DNA of 64,000 nt. Origin: Lysinibacillus telephonicus (GTDB lineage: Bacteria > Bacillota > Bacilli > Bacillales_A > Planococcaceae). The stretch covers positions 1 to 64,000 of the forward strand of contig NZ_RXNR01000005.1 in NCBI RefSeq assembly GCF_003966145.1, given 5' to 3'. The position numbers and the translations under genes are program-made. Under the pieces are notes generated by a model that saw only the letters and a list, made by a program, of their open reading frames with translations, was not told the DNA's origin and did no database searches. Below are positions 45,591 through 56,184 of this stretch, piece after piece; position 1 is the stretch's first letter; each line of letters starts with the position of its first letter.

Positions 45591-47519
45591 ATGAAGAAAG
45601 CAGCATTATATGTCCGTGTAAGTACGATGCACCAAATCGACAAAGATTCTTTGCCTTTCCAACGTCAGGAGTTGCAAAATTATGCTAAGTACGCTCTGGG
45701 TATTGATCAGTGTGAAATATTTGAGGATGCTGGGTATTCCGCAAAAAATACGGATAGACCTAAATACCAGCAAATGATGAATCGTATTCGGCAAGGCGAA
45801 TTCTCTCATTTGCTAGTTTGGAAGATTGATAGGATCTCGAGGAATTTAAAAGACTTTTCAGAGATGTACGATGAATTAAAAAAATATAAAGTTACTTTTG
45901 TTTCGAAAAACGAGCAATTTGACACTTCTACAGCGATGGGAGAAGCAATGCTTAAAATTATTCTTGTTTTCGCAGAATTGGAACGTAAAATAACTGCTGA
46001 ACGTGTATTTTCTATCATGCTTTCCCGTGCTGAACAAGGTTTGTGGAACGGTGGTTCTGTACCTATCGGATACGAATTACCGAGTGTAAGCGAAGGTGAT
46101 AACGAGAAGCCATTCCCAGTTGTTTGTGAAAAAGAAGCTTCTGTTGTTCGTTATATTTTTAATTTGTACGAAAAACTTGCTTCTACATCAAAAGTGGCTT
46201 TTGTACTAAATAACAAACAAATCACGACTAAACAAGGTAGTAATTGGACGGCCAAGGCTGTTAGGGATGTTCTACGGAACTCTTTTTACATCGGAACATA
46301 CGAATATAACAAAAGAGAGAGTGAAGGTAGCAGACGCTTAAAAGATAAAGAAGAGTGGGTAGTTAAAAAGGATAATCATACACCCATTGTTTCTAAAGAA
46401 CAATACTATCGTGTAAATAAAATGCTAGATGATAATTACAAAGGTATTGGAGATGCACAGCGAGCAAATATTCATACTCATATCTTTTCGAAAATGCTCT
46501 ATTGTGGTAAATGTGGTATGTTACTCACTTCTGGTTTAGACGTTGCTCGAAAAGATGGTTATCGCCCCTCAAGGTATACGTGTTCAACAAATAAACAAGT
46601 AGAAAACATACACAACTGTAACAACTTCGTGAGTGATATTACAATTACTCCTTTTATATTGAATTATATATCTAATCTCATTAGGTTTCAGGATAAAGCG
46701 ACACCTAAACACACAGTAAAAGATATGGAAAGGGCGTTGCTTCGTGGTAGAGTTTTTGTGGATGTACTAGGAATTGACAAGGCTGCATTAAAAGAAACAC
46801 TTACTATACTCATAAACGGTTCAAGCAAACAAGTATACTCTCAAAACTCAACTAGTGAATCCATAAATATCAATTTCGAACTCGAGGAATTAAAAAAAGA
46901 AAAGACCAAATTCGAAAAGGCTCTTAGTCGCTTAGAAGATTTGTATTTATTTAGCGATGAGGGGATTAGTCAAAAGGATTATATTTTTAAGAAACGCGAA
47001 TTAATTGATCGTGTAGAAAAATTAGATGCAGAAATAAACGTAATATATCAGAATTCAGTGAACGAAACCCATAATAAATTTGTTGATAACGCGAAATATT
47101 TCTTAATCACACAAGAACTACAACAAAGTAGAGATGTTGATTATCGCGAAATGTTAGATGTAGTTGGAATTGAAGTGTTGGCAGATTTCGTTCAATCAGT
47201 TATCGATAGAATCATTATTAAAGATAAAAAAGTGGCCGCTATTACATTCAAGAATGGGATTACTCATAAATTTGCTTATAAGCCACTTCAGGAACGCAAA
47301 GCACACGGACGAGAGAAATTTTTATATCAGTCATACGAGGAAGTAGTACTTAATTATTTAAGAGAGCATGGTTCTGCCAGTCGTACTGAAATCGAAAATC
47401 TTACCAATATGAAACGCAGCAGCACGCTCGCACTTCTTAATGAATTGATGGAGAAAAATTTAATTGAGAAACGTGGAAATTCTGTTGCTATAAGGTATTT
47501 TATTATAAATAAAAAGTAG
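45591..47519 (+). CDS. Large serine recombinase with C-terminal winged helix
   Basis: A 642-residue large serine recombinase. N-terminal resolvase/invertase domain with catalytic serine in YVRVSTMHQ (residue ~10), the SAKNTDRPKYQQMM and LLVWKIDRISRN motifs and the family E-helix (MGEAMLKIILVFAELER). Then the recombinase domain (NNKQITTKQGSNWTAKAV near residue 205), a zinc ribbon (CGKCGMLL ... CNN), and a coiled coil (about 415-490). The last 50 residues (NYLREHGSASRTEIENLTNM ... LNELMEKNLIEKRGN) form a winged helix, which most large serine integrases do not have. Start at 45591 has AAGGTGG at 45576-45582. It is alone on the plus strand. Confidence 0.92.
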   Translation: MKKAALYVRVSTMHQIDKDSLPFQRQELQNYAKYALGIDQCEIFEDAGYSAKNTDRPKYQQMMNRIRQGEFSHLLVWKIDRISRNLKDFSEMYDELKKYKVTFVSKNEQFDTSTAMGEAMLKIILVFAELERKITAERVFSIMLSRAEQGLWNGGSVPIGYELPSVSEGDNEKPFPVVCEKEASVVRYIFNLYEKLASTSKVAFVLNNKQITTKQGSNWTAKAVRDVLRNSFYIGTYEYNKRESEGSRRLKDKEEWVVKKDNHTPIVSKEQYYRVNKMLDDNYKGIGDAQRANIHTHIFSKMLYCGKCGMLLTSGLDVARKDGYRPSRYTCSTNKQVENIHNCNNFVSDITITPFILNYISNLIRFQDKATPKHTVKDMERALLRGRVFVDVLGIDKAALKETLTILINGSSKQVYSQNSTSESININFELEELKKEKTKFEKALSRLEDLYLFSDEGISQKDYIFKKRELIDRVEKLDAEINVIYQNSVNETHNKFVDNAKYFLITQELQQSRDVDYREMLDVVGIEVLADFVQSVIDRIIIKDKKVAAITFKNGITHKFAYKPLQERKAHGREKFLYQSYEEVVLNYLREHGSASRTEIENLTNMKRSSTLALLNELMEKNLIEKRGNSVAIRYFIINKK

Positions 47520-47549
47520 ATTCCTTTAATATTAGGAATCTACTTTTTA
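47511..47549. terminator. Bidirectional terminator between recombinase and GNAT gene
   Basis: AAAAAGTAGATTCCT/AGGAATCTACTTTTT perfect stem; the recombinase stop TAG is inside the left arm. Confidence 0.93.
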
Positions 47550-48154
47550 TCATGGATTCTTCTTATAAAAATACAGTATCCATTTTCAGATTTATAATCT
47601 TCTATTTCCCGGAATCCTTCTCCATGATAAAACTGCTTTAGTTTTTCTATATCTTCACATTCTAAGTAAAATATCCGTCCACCAGCAAGCTTATGTATTT
47701 GGAGCATTGATTCAGTGGCTAATGCCAACAAGTCTCTTCCTGAAACTGCTCTCGTTGCTATAGCATCTTCAGAATAGTTTTTCCCCAGTTGACCTAGTAA
47801 ATATCCTTTTATTTCATAATTTTCTCTTTCAGTTTTATGACCAAACCCTAATAATCTCTTCTTAAGGCTTGTACTGAATTTAGAGAAGTTTCTTTTTGAA
47901 ATAATCAATGGTTTGTTGGATAGTGAATAGTATCCAACTAATACTGGATAACCTTTATATGAGGAAAATACTAAATACGTTCTAGCAATATCATTTTTTT
48001 CAAATTCTATTGCTTTATTATGTAAAAAGTCTTCAACGTCGTGTATTTGATCGCCGTTCCGAAGTGAACAAAAAGAGAGGAGAATTTGTTTAATTTCTTC
48101 CTCTCTTCTACCGGATCGGAGCATATCATACAATTGAACAATTTCTAATGCCAC
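47540..48154 (-). CDS. GNAT-like acetyltransferase, possible toxin partner
   Basis: A 204-residue protein. The central part resembles GCN5-type N-acetyltransferases (IKGYLLGQLGKNYSEDAI followed by DLLALATESMLQIHKLAGGRIFYLECEDIEKLKQFYHGEGFREIE, which is like beta4-alpha3-beta5 and the FYxxxGF end). The N-terminal 60 residues are distinctive. Start GTG at 48154 has AGGTGAT upstream. It is 11 bp after a 60-residue upstream gene; small gene then GNAT is the plan of several type II toxin-antitoxin pairs, but this is only inference. Confidence 0.65.
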   Translation of the reverse strand: MALEIVQLYDMLRSGRREEEIKQILLSFCSLRNGDQIHDVEDFLHNKAIEFEKNDIARTYLVFSSYKGYPVLVGYYSLSNKPLIISKRNFSKFSTSLKKRLLGFGHKTERENYEIKGYLLGQLGKNYSEDAIATRAVSGRDLLALATESMLQIHKLAGGRIFYLECEDIEKLKQFYHGEGFREIEDYKSENGYCIFIRRIHDKK

Positions 48155-48165
48155 TTAAACATCAC

Positions 48166-48348
48166 CTAGTTTTTACGAGCACCTAAAAAAGAGTCCATTA
48201 AATTGTTAATAGATCCAGTGTCTCGTACTATCTCTACTTTTTGCTGCAAAACATGTTCACGTGTTTTAGAATTTTCAATTGCATCAACTATTTTCTTGCC
48301 TGACTTAGCTGAAAATTTAAATTCAGTAAGAAAACTTTTAGTTGCCAT
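48166..48348 (-). CDS. Small basic-acidic protein, possible antitoxin
   Basis: A 60-residue protein (MATKSFLTEFKFSAKSGKKI start) with a good ribosome binding site (GAGGTGA). It has a helical core and a conserved-looking C-terminus (INNLMDSFLGARKN). It precedes the GNAT-like gene in the same transcript, the place of an antitoxin. I do not recognise a DNA-binding motif. Similar short proteins occur in mobile elements of Gram-positive bacteria as far as I recall; no function is known to me. Confidence 0.6.
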   Translation of the reverse strand: MATKSFLTEFKFSAKSGKKIVDAIENSKTREHVLQQKVEIVRDTGSINNLMDSFLGARKN

Positions 48349-48622
48349 ACCCGCTTCACCTCATAAATAGTATACGTAATATTAAAAATAAAATTCGGGT
48401 TATTTTGGTAAATATAACTTTAACTTACGTTTAATTAAACAATAAAAGTGGTAATTTTGCAATACATATGGCTAAATATCTGTAATCCAATTCATTATTT
48501 AAAGAAATTGCCCAAGCCTTCAAACCTTGTCCTCATTGAATTTGTACGCAATCATAATATAATTTACTCACGCACAGCCTAATGTATGAAAAGCCACCGT
48601 TGACAAGGCTAGTACACCTCTT
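48349..48622. other. Gap between the mobile region and rsmE
   Basis: AT-rich. Should contain the promoter of the small gene pair and a recombination end of the mobile region. A weak rsmE hairpin is near 48591-48610. No gene seen. Confidence 0.5.
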
Positions 48623-49366
48623 TCATTCAAATTCATATGAAATTGCAGACAACGCATAAAGTGGAGCTGTTTCTGCACGTAATATTCTAGGTCCTAAAGA
48701 CATTGTTATTGCACCGGCTTCTATAAAGCTTTGTGCTTCCTTACGAGATATACCACCCTCTGGACCAAAAATTAATAAAATAGACTTCGATTCATTATCA
48801 TACACTTTTTTTAGTTTATCCGCAAATCTTGTGCGTTCTTCTTTTTTAGCATCCTCTTCATCTGCAATAAAAACTGCATCATATTTTGAAAAGATGGATA
48901 TTAATTCTTTAAACGAAATGGGATTCATAATTTCGGGAATATGTGTACGATGGGATTGCTCAGCCGCTTCTTGAGCGATTTTTTGAAGCCGCTCTGTCTT
49001 CTTTACACCTTTTTTATCATCCCACTTGACGATGGAACGTTCAGCCGCAAATGGGATTAGAGCATGCATTCCAAGCTCTGTTCCTTTTTGGGTAATCAAA
49101 TCTAATTTATCACCTTTTGGAAGGCCACACGCAATATCAACTTTAATTGGCATTTCCGGTGATGGAATCGTTTCCCCAGTGCTTTTTGCTACCACTTCTT
49201 GACCTGCTTCGGCAATTTCACATATATGGGCAATTCCATTTTGTACAATAATAATTTGATCGCCTATTTGCATTCGCATTACTTTTAAAATATGGCGGGC
49301 ATTGTCACCCGTAATCGTAACTTCATTATTTTCATTAAAAGTATCCTGTACAAAATAACGCTGCAT
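48623..49366 (-). CDS. rsmE: 16S rRNA m3U1498 methyltransferase RsmE
   Basis: Methylates N3 of U1498 in 16S rRNA. The 247-residue protein has an N-terminal PUA-like domain and a SPOUT knot (IFGPEGGISRKEAQSF then SLGPRILRAETAPLYALS). In Bacillus it is directly upstream of mtaB; here the phage and ger regions intervene. Confidence 0.95.
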   Translation of the reverse strand: MQRYFVQDTFNENNEVTITGDNARHILKVMRMQIGDQIIIVQNGIAHICEIAEAGQEVVAKSTGETIPSPEMPIKVDIACGLPKGDKLDLITQKGTELGMHALIPFAAERSIVKWDDKKGVKKTERLQKIAQEAAEQSHRTHIPEIMNPISFKELISIFSKYDAVFIADEEDAKKEERTRFADKLKKVYDNESKSILLIFGPEGGISRKEAQSFIEAGAITMSLGPRILRAETAPLYALSAISYEFE

Positions 49367-49448
49367 TTTATACCTCCAAGGAGATTTAAATTAAATTATA
49401 TAAATAAAATGAGAAGGAGTTGACCTCCTATAGGACAACTCCTCGCAT

Positions 49449-50393
49449 TTATGGTCGGCGAGCAATAATCGCAACCCAATCTTCCATCATTAATACTTCC
49501 TCAATAGTAAAGCCTGAGTTTTCAAGCGCTGCTTTGACGTCGTCTTTCTTCGCTGTGATGATACCTGATGTTATGAATAATCCATTTGGTTTAACAATAG
49601 AGAAGGCATCATCTGTAAATGTCATAATGATTTCAGCTAATATATTTGCCACGACAACATCAGCTTGCTCTTTAACAGTATCTAATAGATTTCCATGGAA
49701 AACTTCCACTATATCTTGGACTTGATTTAATTCAATATTTTCACGTGCCGCCTTTACAGCTACTTCATCTAAATCTAGTGCATGCACTTTTTTCGCATCA
49801 AGCAAAGCTGCTGCGATGGATAATACGCCAGAGCCTGTTCCAACGTCTACAACGACGTCACCTGTTTTGACAACCTTTTCTAAAGCTTGCAAACACATAA
49901 CAGTTGTTGGATGTGTACCCGTACCAAATGCCATACCTGGATCTAATTCGATAATTAATTCGTCCGTACTTACAGGTGTATATTCTTCCCAAGTCGGAAC
50001 GATTGTAAAGCGTTCAGAAATTTTTACAGGGTGATAATATTGCTTCCATGCAGTAGCCCAATCTTCTTCATTTACTTCAGAAGTTGTAAAAATATTTTCC
50101 CCAAGGTTAATATCAAAATTGATAAGATTTGCGATTGCAAGCTTTATTTCTTCAACAGTTTCAGCTAAAAAACTAGAGGCTGGCAAATATGCTTTTACCA
50201 CTACACCTTTTGATGGAAAATCATTTGGATTTAGTTCATAAATCTCACCAAATTGATCTTCTCTTTCTTTGTTTATTTCTGTTGAATCTTCAATGACAAC
50301 ACCGCTTGCGCCTGCTTCATGAAAAATATTTGAAATCGCTTCAACCGCTTCGTTAGTTGTTAAAAATGACAACTCCGTCCATTTCACTTGCAA
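49449..50393 (-). CDS. prmA: Ribosomal protein L11 methyltransferase PrmA
   Basis: Trimethylates ribosomal protein uL11. The 314-residue protein has an N-terminal substrate-recognition domain and a C-terminal Rossmann domain with the SAM motif [13 protein letters not shown] near residue 183 and NILAEIIM. It is 82 bp upstream of rsmE. Confidence 0.95.
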   Translation of the reverse strand: MQVKWTELSFLTTNEAVEAISNIFHEAGASGVVIEDSTEINKEREDQFGEIYELNPNDFPSKGVVVKAYLPASSFLAETVEEIKLAIANLINFDINLGENIFTTSEVNEEDWATAWKQYYHPVKISERFTIVPTWEEYTPVSTDELIIELDPGMAFGTGTHPTTVMCLQALEKVVKTGDVVVDVGTGSGVLSIAAALLDAKKVHALDLDEVAVKAARENIELNQVQDIVEVFHGNLLDTVKEQADVVVANILAEIIMTFTDDAFSIVKPNGLFITSGIITAKKDDVKAALENSGFTIEEVLMMEDWVAIIARRP

Positions 50394-50441
50394 TCAGCTC
50401 CTCTTATTCATTTTGTCAAAATGGATAACAATCGTATCCAT

Positions 50442-51563
50442 TTATTCACCCTTTAATGTTTTTTTTATTTTATCAAATAGTGAGCTACCATGTTCTTCTG
50501 GTATATCACCGCTAATTTCTGCAAAGTCACGTAATAATTGTTTTTGTTTTTCTGTTAGTTTAGTAGGTGTTACTACTTTCACAATTACATACTGGTGTCC
50601 TGTTCCATATCCATGAACGTTTTTAACACCTTTATCTTTAATACGGAACTGAGCACCTGATTGCGTTCCTGCTGGTATTTTTAATTTGACTTTACCGTGA
50701 ATCGTCGGAACTTCAATTTCATCGCCCAGTGCAGCTTGAGGGAATGTTAATTTTAATTCGTAATATATATCATCGCCGTCTCGTTCAAAATACTCATGAT
50801 TTTTCACGTTGAAGACGATATACAAGTCTCCAGCAGGGCCGCCATTTATGCCTGGTTCACCTTGACCAGAAACTCGTAGTTGTTGGCCATCATCTACACC
50901 TGCAGGAATGGTAACTTTAATTTTCTTGCGTTTTTGAACTGTACCAGCTCCATGACATGTTGAACATTTTTCAACAATAATTTTACCTGTACCACGACAT
51001 GTGCTACATGTACGTCGATTTACCATACGACCAAACGGCGTATCAACGGTTTGATTAATTTGCCCAGAGCCGTTACATGTTGAACATGTTTTAGGACTTG
51101 TGCCCGGTTTTGCACCAGAGCCGCTACACGTATCGCAAGTTTCGTCCTTAGGAATTTCAATCTCAGTTTGCTTCCCAAATACTGCATCCTCAAAGGAAAT
51201 ATTCATTCGGTATTGAAGATCATCCCCTTTTCTTGGTGCATTCGGGTCTGAACGACGTCCACCGCCGCCAAAGAATGAGCTGAAAATATCTTCAAATCCT
51301 CCAAATCCAGCTCCGCCAAATCCGCCACCGCCGAAGCCTTGATTTGGTCCTTCGTGTCCAAATTGATCGTATTGAGCACGTTTACTATCATCACTTAATA
51401 CTTCATATGCTTCTGCAATTTCTTTAAACTTTTCGTCAGCACCAGCTTCTTTATTAAGATCTGGATGATATTGTTTTGAAAGCTTACGATAGGCTTTCTT
51501 TATTTCATCTTTGCTGGCACTTTTGCTGACTCCAAGCACTTCATAATAATCGCGTTTACTCAT
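50442..51563 (-). CDS. dnaJ: Chaperone DnaJ
   Basis: Hsp40 co-chaperone that stimulates DnaK ATP hydrolysis. The 373-residue protein has a J domain with the HPD motif (YHPDLNK, near residue 33), a Gly/Phe-rich linker ([17 protein letters not shown]), four CxxCxGxG zinc repeats ([32 protein letters not shown]), and a C-terminal substrate domain. Full length. Unlike the classic operon, about 985 bp separate it from dnaK, with a terminator-like hairpin and a probable promoter of its own. Confidence 0.97.
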   Translation of the reverse strand: MSKRDYYEVLGVSKSASKDEIKKAYRKLSKQYHPDLNKEAGADEKFKEIAEAYEVLSDDSKRAQYDQFGHEGPNQGFGGGGFGGAGFGGFEDIFSSFFGGGGRRSDPNAPRKGDDLQYRMNISFEDAVFGKQTEIEIPKDETCDTCSGSGAKPGTSPKTCSTCNGSGQINQTVDTPFGRMVNRRTCSTCRGTGKIIVEKCSTCHGAGTVQKRKKIKVTIPAGVDDGQQLRVSGQGEPGINGGPAGDLYIVFNVKNHEYFERDGDDIYYELKLTFPQAALGDEIEVPTIHGKVKLKIPAGTQSGAQFRIKDKGVKNVHGYGTGHQYVIVKVVTPTKLTEKQKQLLRDFAEISGDIPEEHGSSLFDKIKKTLKGE

Positions 51564-51595
51564 CGCTCACACTCCGCTCTTTTTACATAACGTAT

Positions 51596-51601
51596 ATTGT
51601 A
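51596..51601 (-). promoter_or_regulatory. Candidate dnaJ promoter (extended -10)
   Basis: Minus strand TGG-TACAAT about 33 bases upstream of the dnaJ start, i.e. an extended -10 without a clear -35. It lies downstream of the hairpin at 51630-51665, so it would allow dnaJ expression without readthrough from dnaK. Confidence 0.45.
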
Positions 51602-51629
51602 CCACATATACAATTAGGTCTGTACATTG

Positions 51630-51665
51630 AAAAAGTCAAAGCCGAGAAACGGTCTTTGACTTTTT
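51630..51665 (-). terminator. Strong hairpin between dnaK and dnaJ
   Basis: AAAAGTCAAAG CCG, loop AGAAA, CGG T CTTTGACTTTTT. Both strands have T runs. It lies about 67 bases upstream of dnaJ and would stop transcripts from dnaK. Confidence 0.85.
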
Positions 51666-51858
51666 CTTTTTCTTAGTTATACAGTGCAAATACATTTCTA
51701 GTGTCGGCGGTTACCCGCTCCTCTAATTTTTAAGCTAACAACGTCCGTACCTTCGACACACTTGGATTTGCTTGTGTCGACATTGCCACAAAATCCTTTT
51801 GCGACGAGTAATCACAAAATAGCCGACCAGTTGTTGGGGCTCACACGATGTGAGTCAT

Positions 51859-51994
51859 GCATCTGACGCTTCGCTTTCGATGCAGATGAATTGCATCTGA
51901 CGCTTCGCTTTCGATACAGATGAATTGCATCTGACGCTTCGCTTTCGATACAGATGAATTGCATCTGACGCTTCGCTTTCGATACAGATGAATT
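51859..51994 (+). repeat. Four tandem 34-bp hairpin repeats
   Basis: Units at 51859-51892, 51893-51926, 51927-51960 and 51961-51994. Each reads GCATCTGACGCTTCGCTTTC..ACAGATGAATT, with CATCTG/CAGATG as a 6-bp stem. Units 2-4 are identical; the first differs by one base. Relatives occur singly at 6861-6890 and 57357-57386. Confidence 0.92.
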
Positions 51995-52190
51995 GTCGAC
52001 GAGTGCCACAAGGAAGTGTGGCTTTCGTCGACGCGTAGCTTAACGAGCCGCCTTCGTTCGCTTTTCTAATGTCTAGCTATGAACGCTAGCCCCTCGACAA
52101 CTTCGGTGCTGGCTACAAGGGCAAAACGAGCCCTTTTGCCAACCCCTCCAGTTGTTGTCGGAGCTTAACAAGCGTTCTCCGCTTTTCTTA

Positions 52191-52547
52191 TTGTCTAGCT
52201 ACGGCGGCTAACTCCTCGGTCACTTCAACTTCCTTCTGCGCGTGCAAGCACGCTTGGCGGAAGTCTCCAGTGCCTGTCGGAGTTTAGCGAGCCGCCTTCG
52301 CTTTTCTTATTGTCTAGCTACGGCGGCTAACTCCTCGGTCACTTCAACTTCCTTCTGCGCGTGCAAGCACGCTTGGCAGAAGTCTCCAGTGCCTGTCGGA
52401 GTTTAGCGAGCCGCCTTCGCTTTTCTTATTGTCTAGCTGCGGCGGCTAACTCCTCGGTCACTTCAACTTTCTTCTGCGCGTGCAAGCACGCTTGGCGGAA
52501 GTCTCCAGTGCCTGTCGGAGTTTAGCGAGCCGCCTTCGCTTTTCTTA
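52191..52547 (+). repeat. Three tandem 119-bp palindromic repeats
   Basis: Units begin TTGTCTAGCT at 52191, 52310 and 52429 and end near GCTTTTCTTA. They differ by only a few bases. Each holds an outer stem (GGCGGCTAACTCC against GGAGTTTAGC..GCCGCC) and an inner CGTGC-AA-GCACG stem. A degenerate copy lies at 52060-52190. The last base of the array meets the dnaK stop. Confidence 0.9.
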
Positions 52548-54398
<1,851 letters not shown>

Positions 54399-54469
54399 CT
54401 AATTATTTAAACACCATTTAGTGTTGTTTACTATCAATTACACATTTACGAAATCAGCCAAAGGCTTTA

Positions 54470-55042
54470 TTATTCGTTTACTGAAACCATTGAAGGTCGT
54501 AGCACGCGGTCTTTCAATTTATAACCTTTTTGAAGCTCGCGCAATACAATTCCTGATTCTTTATCAGAATCTGATTCTTGCATTACGGCTTGATGAACAG
54601 TAGGATCGAAAGTTTCACCTTCTGCAGCGATTGCTTCTAAACCTTCTTGTTTTGTAGCTTCAATAAATGTACGATATACCATTTCAATTCCTTTATATAA
54701 TGAAACGGCATCTTCAGAAGTAACCTCAACCTGCAGTGCACGTTCAAGATTATCAAGAACAGGAAGTAATTCTGTAAGCAGTTTTTGTGCACGATATTTT
54801 TCCGCCGCTTCGCGATCTAGCTGAGAACGGCGTCGCAGGTTATCAAAATCTGCCCGCAGACGTAAAAAGCGATTTTCTTCTTCTTCCAGTTTTGCTTCAA
54901 GTTCTTTAATTTTCGCCTGTAATTCCTCTTCTACAGATAAAACTTGTTGCTCTGATTGCTCATTTACCTTTTCAGCAACCTCTTCATTAGTTGGTTCAGT
55001 TACTTCTTCTAATTGTTCTTTGTTTTCTGTCGTCTCAGACAC
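54470..55042 (-). CDS. grpE: Nucleotide exchange factor GrpE
   Basis: Exchanges nucleotide on DnaK. The 190-residue protein has an acidic N-terminus, a long coiled coil ([32 protein letters not shown]) and a C-terminal beta wing ([14 protein letters not shown]). GTG at 55042 is chosen because AAGGAGGA lies about 7 bases upstream; a longer in-frame frame has no such site. Lies 13 bp after hrcA. Confidence 0.96.
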   Translation of the reverse strand: MSETTENKEQLEEVTEPTNEEVAEKVNEQSEQQVLSVEEELQAKIKELEAKLEEEENRFLRLRADFDNLRRRSQLDREAAEKYRAQKLLTELLPVLDNLERALQVEVTSEDAVSLYKGIEMVYRTFIEATKQEGLEAIAAEGETFDPTVHQAVMQESDSDKESGIVLRELQKGYKLKDRVLRPSMVSVNE

Positions 55043-55055
55043 GAATGTCTCCTCC

Positions 55056-56090
55056 TTATAACCCATCATTAAGTTTATTAGAAAGCACACGAGAAAGTCC
55101 GCTACGAATAATATCCAGCAACGAAACTACCCGTTGATAATCCATCCGAGTTGGTCCAATGATTGCAATGGAACCCTCCTGCTCTTTGCCTACTGAATAA
55201 GTAGCTGTAATGACGCTTAAATCCTCCATTGCTAAATGATTATTTTCAGACCCTATTCGAATATGGATTCCAGTATCACCAGGGTGGAATAATGAAATTA
55301 CTTGGCTTTCCTTATCCATTAGTTCCATCAGTGCGCGAACTTTATTTAAATCGTGAAACTCGGGTTGGTTTAACATATTTGTTTTTCCGCCGAAGTAAAT
55401 TTTCCCTTCATTTTGAACGGTTACAACATTTTTTAATGACTGGATTATGGAATCCGCCGTATTAATATGCTGTCTTAACACTTCAAAAGTTTCTAATTCC
55501 AATCTTTTTTGCAGCTCTATTAAAGGAGCTCCTACTAAACGCTCATTTAATATATTAACCGTTTTTTCAATATCTGACGGAGCAAACCCTTTCGGTAGCG
55601 TAATCGTACGGTTTTCTACATGACCGTTATCCGTTACGATAATTGCAACCGCAGTTTGTTCAGTTAATGGAACAATTTGAAATCTTTTTACACGATGCTT
55701 ACCTACATTTGGTCCGAGTAATATCGTAGTATAAGATGTTAAATCTGATAAAATGTTAGCAGATTCACGAATCACTTGCTCCATTTCAACAATTTGATTT
55801 TGAAATAAAGATTGAATTAATCCAATCTCTTGAATAGACATCGTTTTTGGCTGCAATAAATGGTCAACGTAAAAACGATAACCTTTTTCTGATGGGACAC
55901 GACCAGAAGAAGTATGTGTTTTTTCTAAAAAACCTAATTCCTCTAAATCAGCCATCTCATTTCTTATCGTTGCAGGGCTATATGTGATCCATTCTTTTTT
56001 TGAAATTTGGCGTGATCCAACTGGTTGAGCTGAAAAAACAAAATCATCAACGATAACTTGCAAAATTTGCAATTGTCGATTTGTTAACAT
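55056..56090 (-). CDS. hrcA: Heat-inducible repressor HrcA
   Basis: Represses class I heat-shock genes by binding CIRCE; its folding depends on GroE. The 344-residue protein has an N-terminal winged helix ([28 protein letters not shown]) and GAF-like domain. The start ATG at 56090 follows GAGGTGATGAC; an in-frame GTG 7 codons earlier falls inside CIRCE. It is the first gene of hrcA-grpE-dnaK. Confidence 0.97.
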   Translation of the reverse strand: MLTNRQLQILQVIVDDFVFSAQPVGSRQISKKEWITYSPATIRNEMADLEELGFLEKTHTSSGRVPSEKGYRFYVDHLLQPKTMSIQEIGLIQSLFQNQIVEMEQVIRESANILSDLTSYTTILLGPNVGKHRVKRFQIVPLTEQTAVAIIVTDNGHVENRTITLPKGFAPSDIEKTVNILNERLVGAPLIELQKRLELETFEVLRQHINTADSIIQSLKNVVTVQNEGKIYFGGKTNMLNQPEFHDLNKVRALMELMDKESQVISLFHPGDTGIHIRIGSENNHLAMEDLSVITATYSVGKEQEGSIAIIGPTRMDYQRVVSLLDIIRSGLSRVLSNKLNDGL

Positions 56091-56104
56091 TGTCATCACC
56101 TCTG

Positions 56105-56131
56105 TTAGCACTCTCTTGTTCAGAGTGCTAA
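56105..56131 (-). promoter_or_regulatory. CIRCE operator
   Basis: Perfect TTAGCACTC-N9-GAGTGCTAA. It lies 14 bases upstream of the hrcA start and overlaps the transcription start region, so HrcA autoregulates the operon. Confidence 0.98.
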
Positions 56132-56164
56132 TGCTATAATTAAATTATCAAATCTCTCATATTA

Positions 56165-56170
56165 TGTCAA
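56165..56170 (-). promoter_or_regulatory. hrcA -35 element
   Basis: TTGACA on the minus strand, with candidate -10 sequences GATAAT or TAATTT 15-17 bases downstream, before CIRCE. Confidence 0.6.
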
Positions 56171-56184
56171 CGGAATCGCACATT

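Larger units (their letters stand above)
51564..52547. other. 985-bp repeat-filled gap between dnaJ and dnaK
   Basis: From dnaJ outward: candidate promoter and hairpin (51596-51665), about 190 bases of unique sequence, four 34-bp units (51859-51994), about 195 bases with a degenerate relative of the 119-bp unit (52060-52190), and three 119-bp units (52191-52547). No credible gene; a 65-residue minus-strand frame is only repeat translation. Confidence 0.8.

Noticed and set aside
45591-47519. Recombinase as a DNA invertase for tail-fibre switching
   Set aside because: The fibre genes are about 10 kb away, I find no inverted crossover sites around them, and the protein has the large integrase layout rather than a small invertase.
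48349-48622. Attachment site of the mobile region
   Set aside because: Large serine recombinases use short core sequences and I cannot find a convincing repeated core matching 31827-32223 by eye, so no att site is called.
51859-51994. CRISPR array
   Set aside because: The 34-bp units are directly adjacent without variable spacers and no cas genes are present; the copy number is only four. It is a simple tandem hairpin repeat.
51812-52009. 65-residue minus-strand frame with repeated SKAKRQM segments
   Set aside because: It is a translation of the 34-bp tandem repeats (the unit length is not a multiple of three and gives rotating frames). No ribosome binding site or promoter; treated as repeat DNA.
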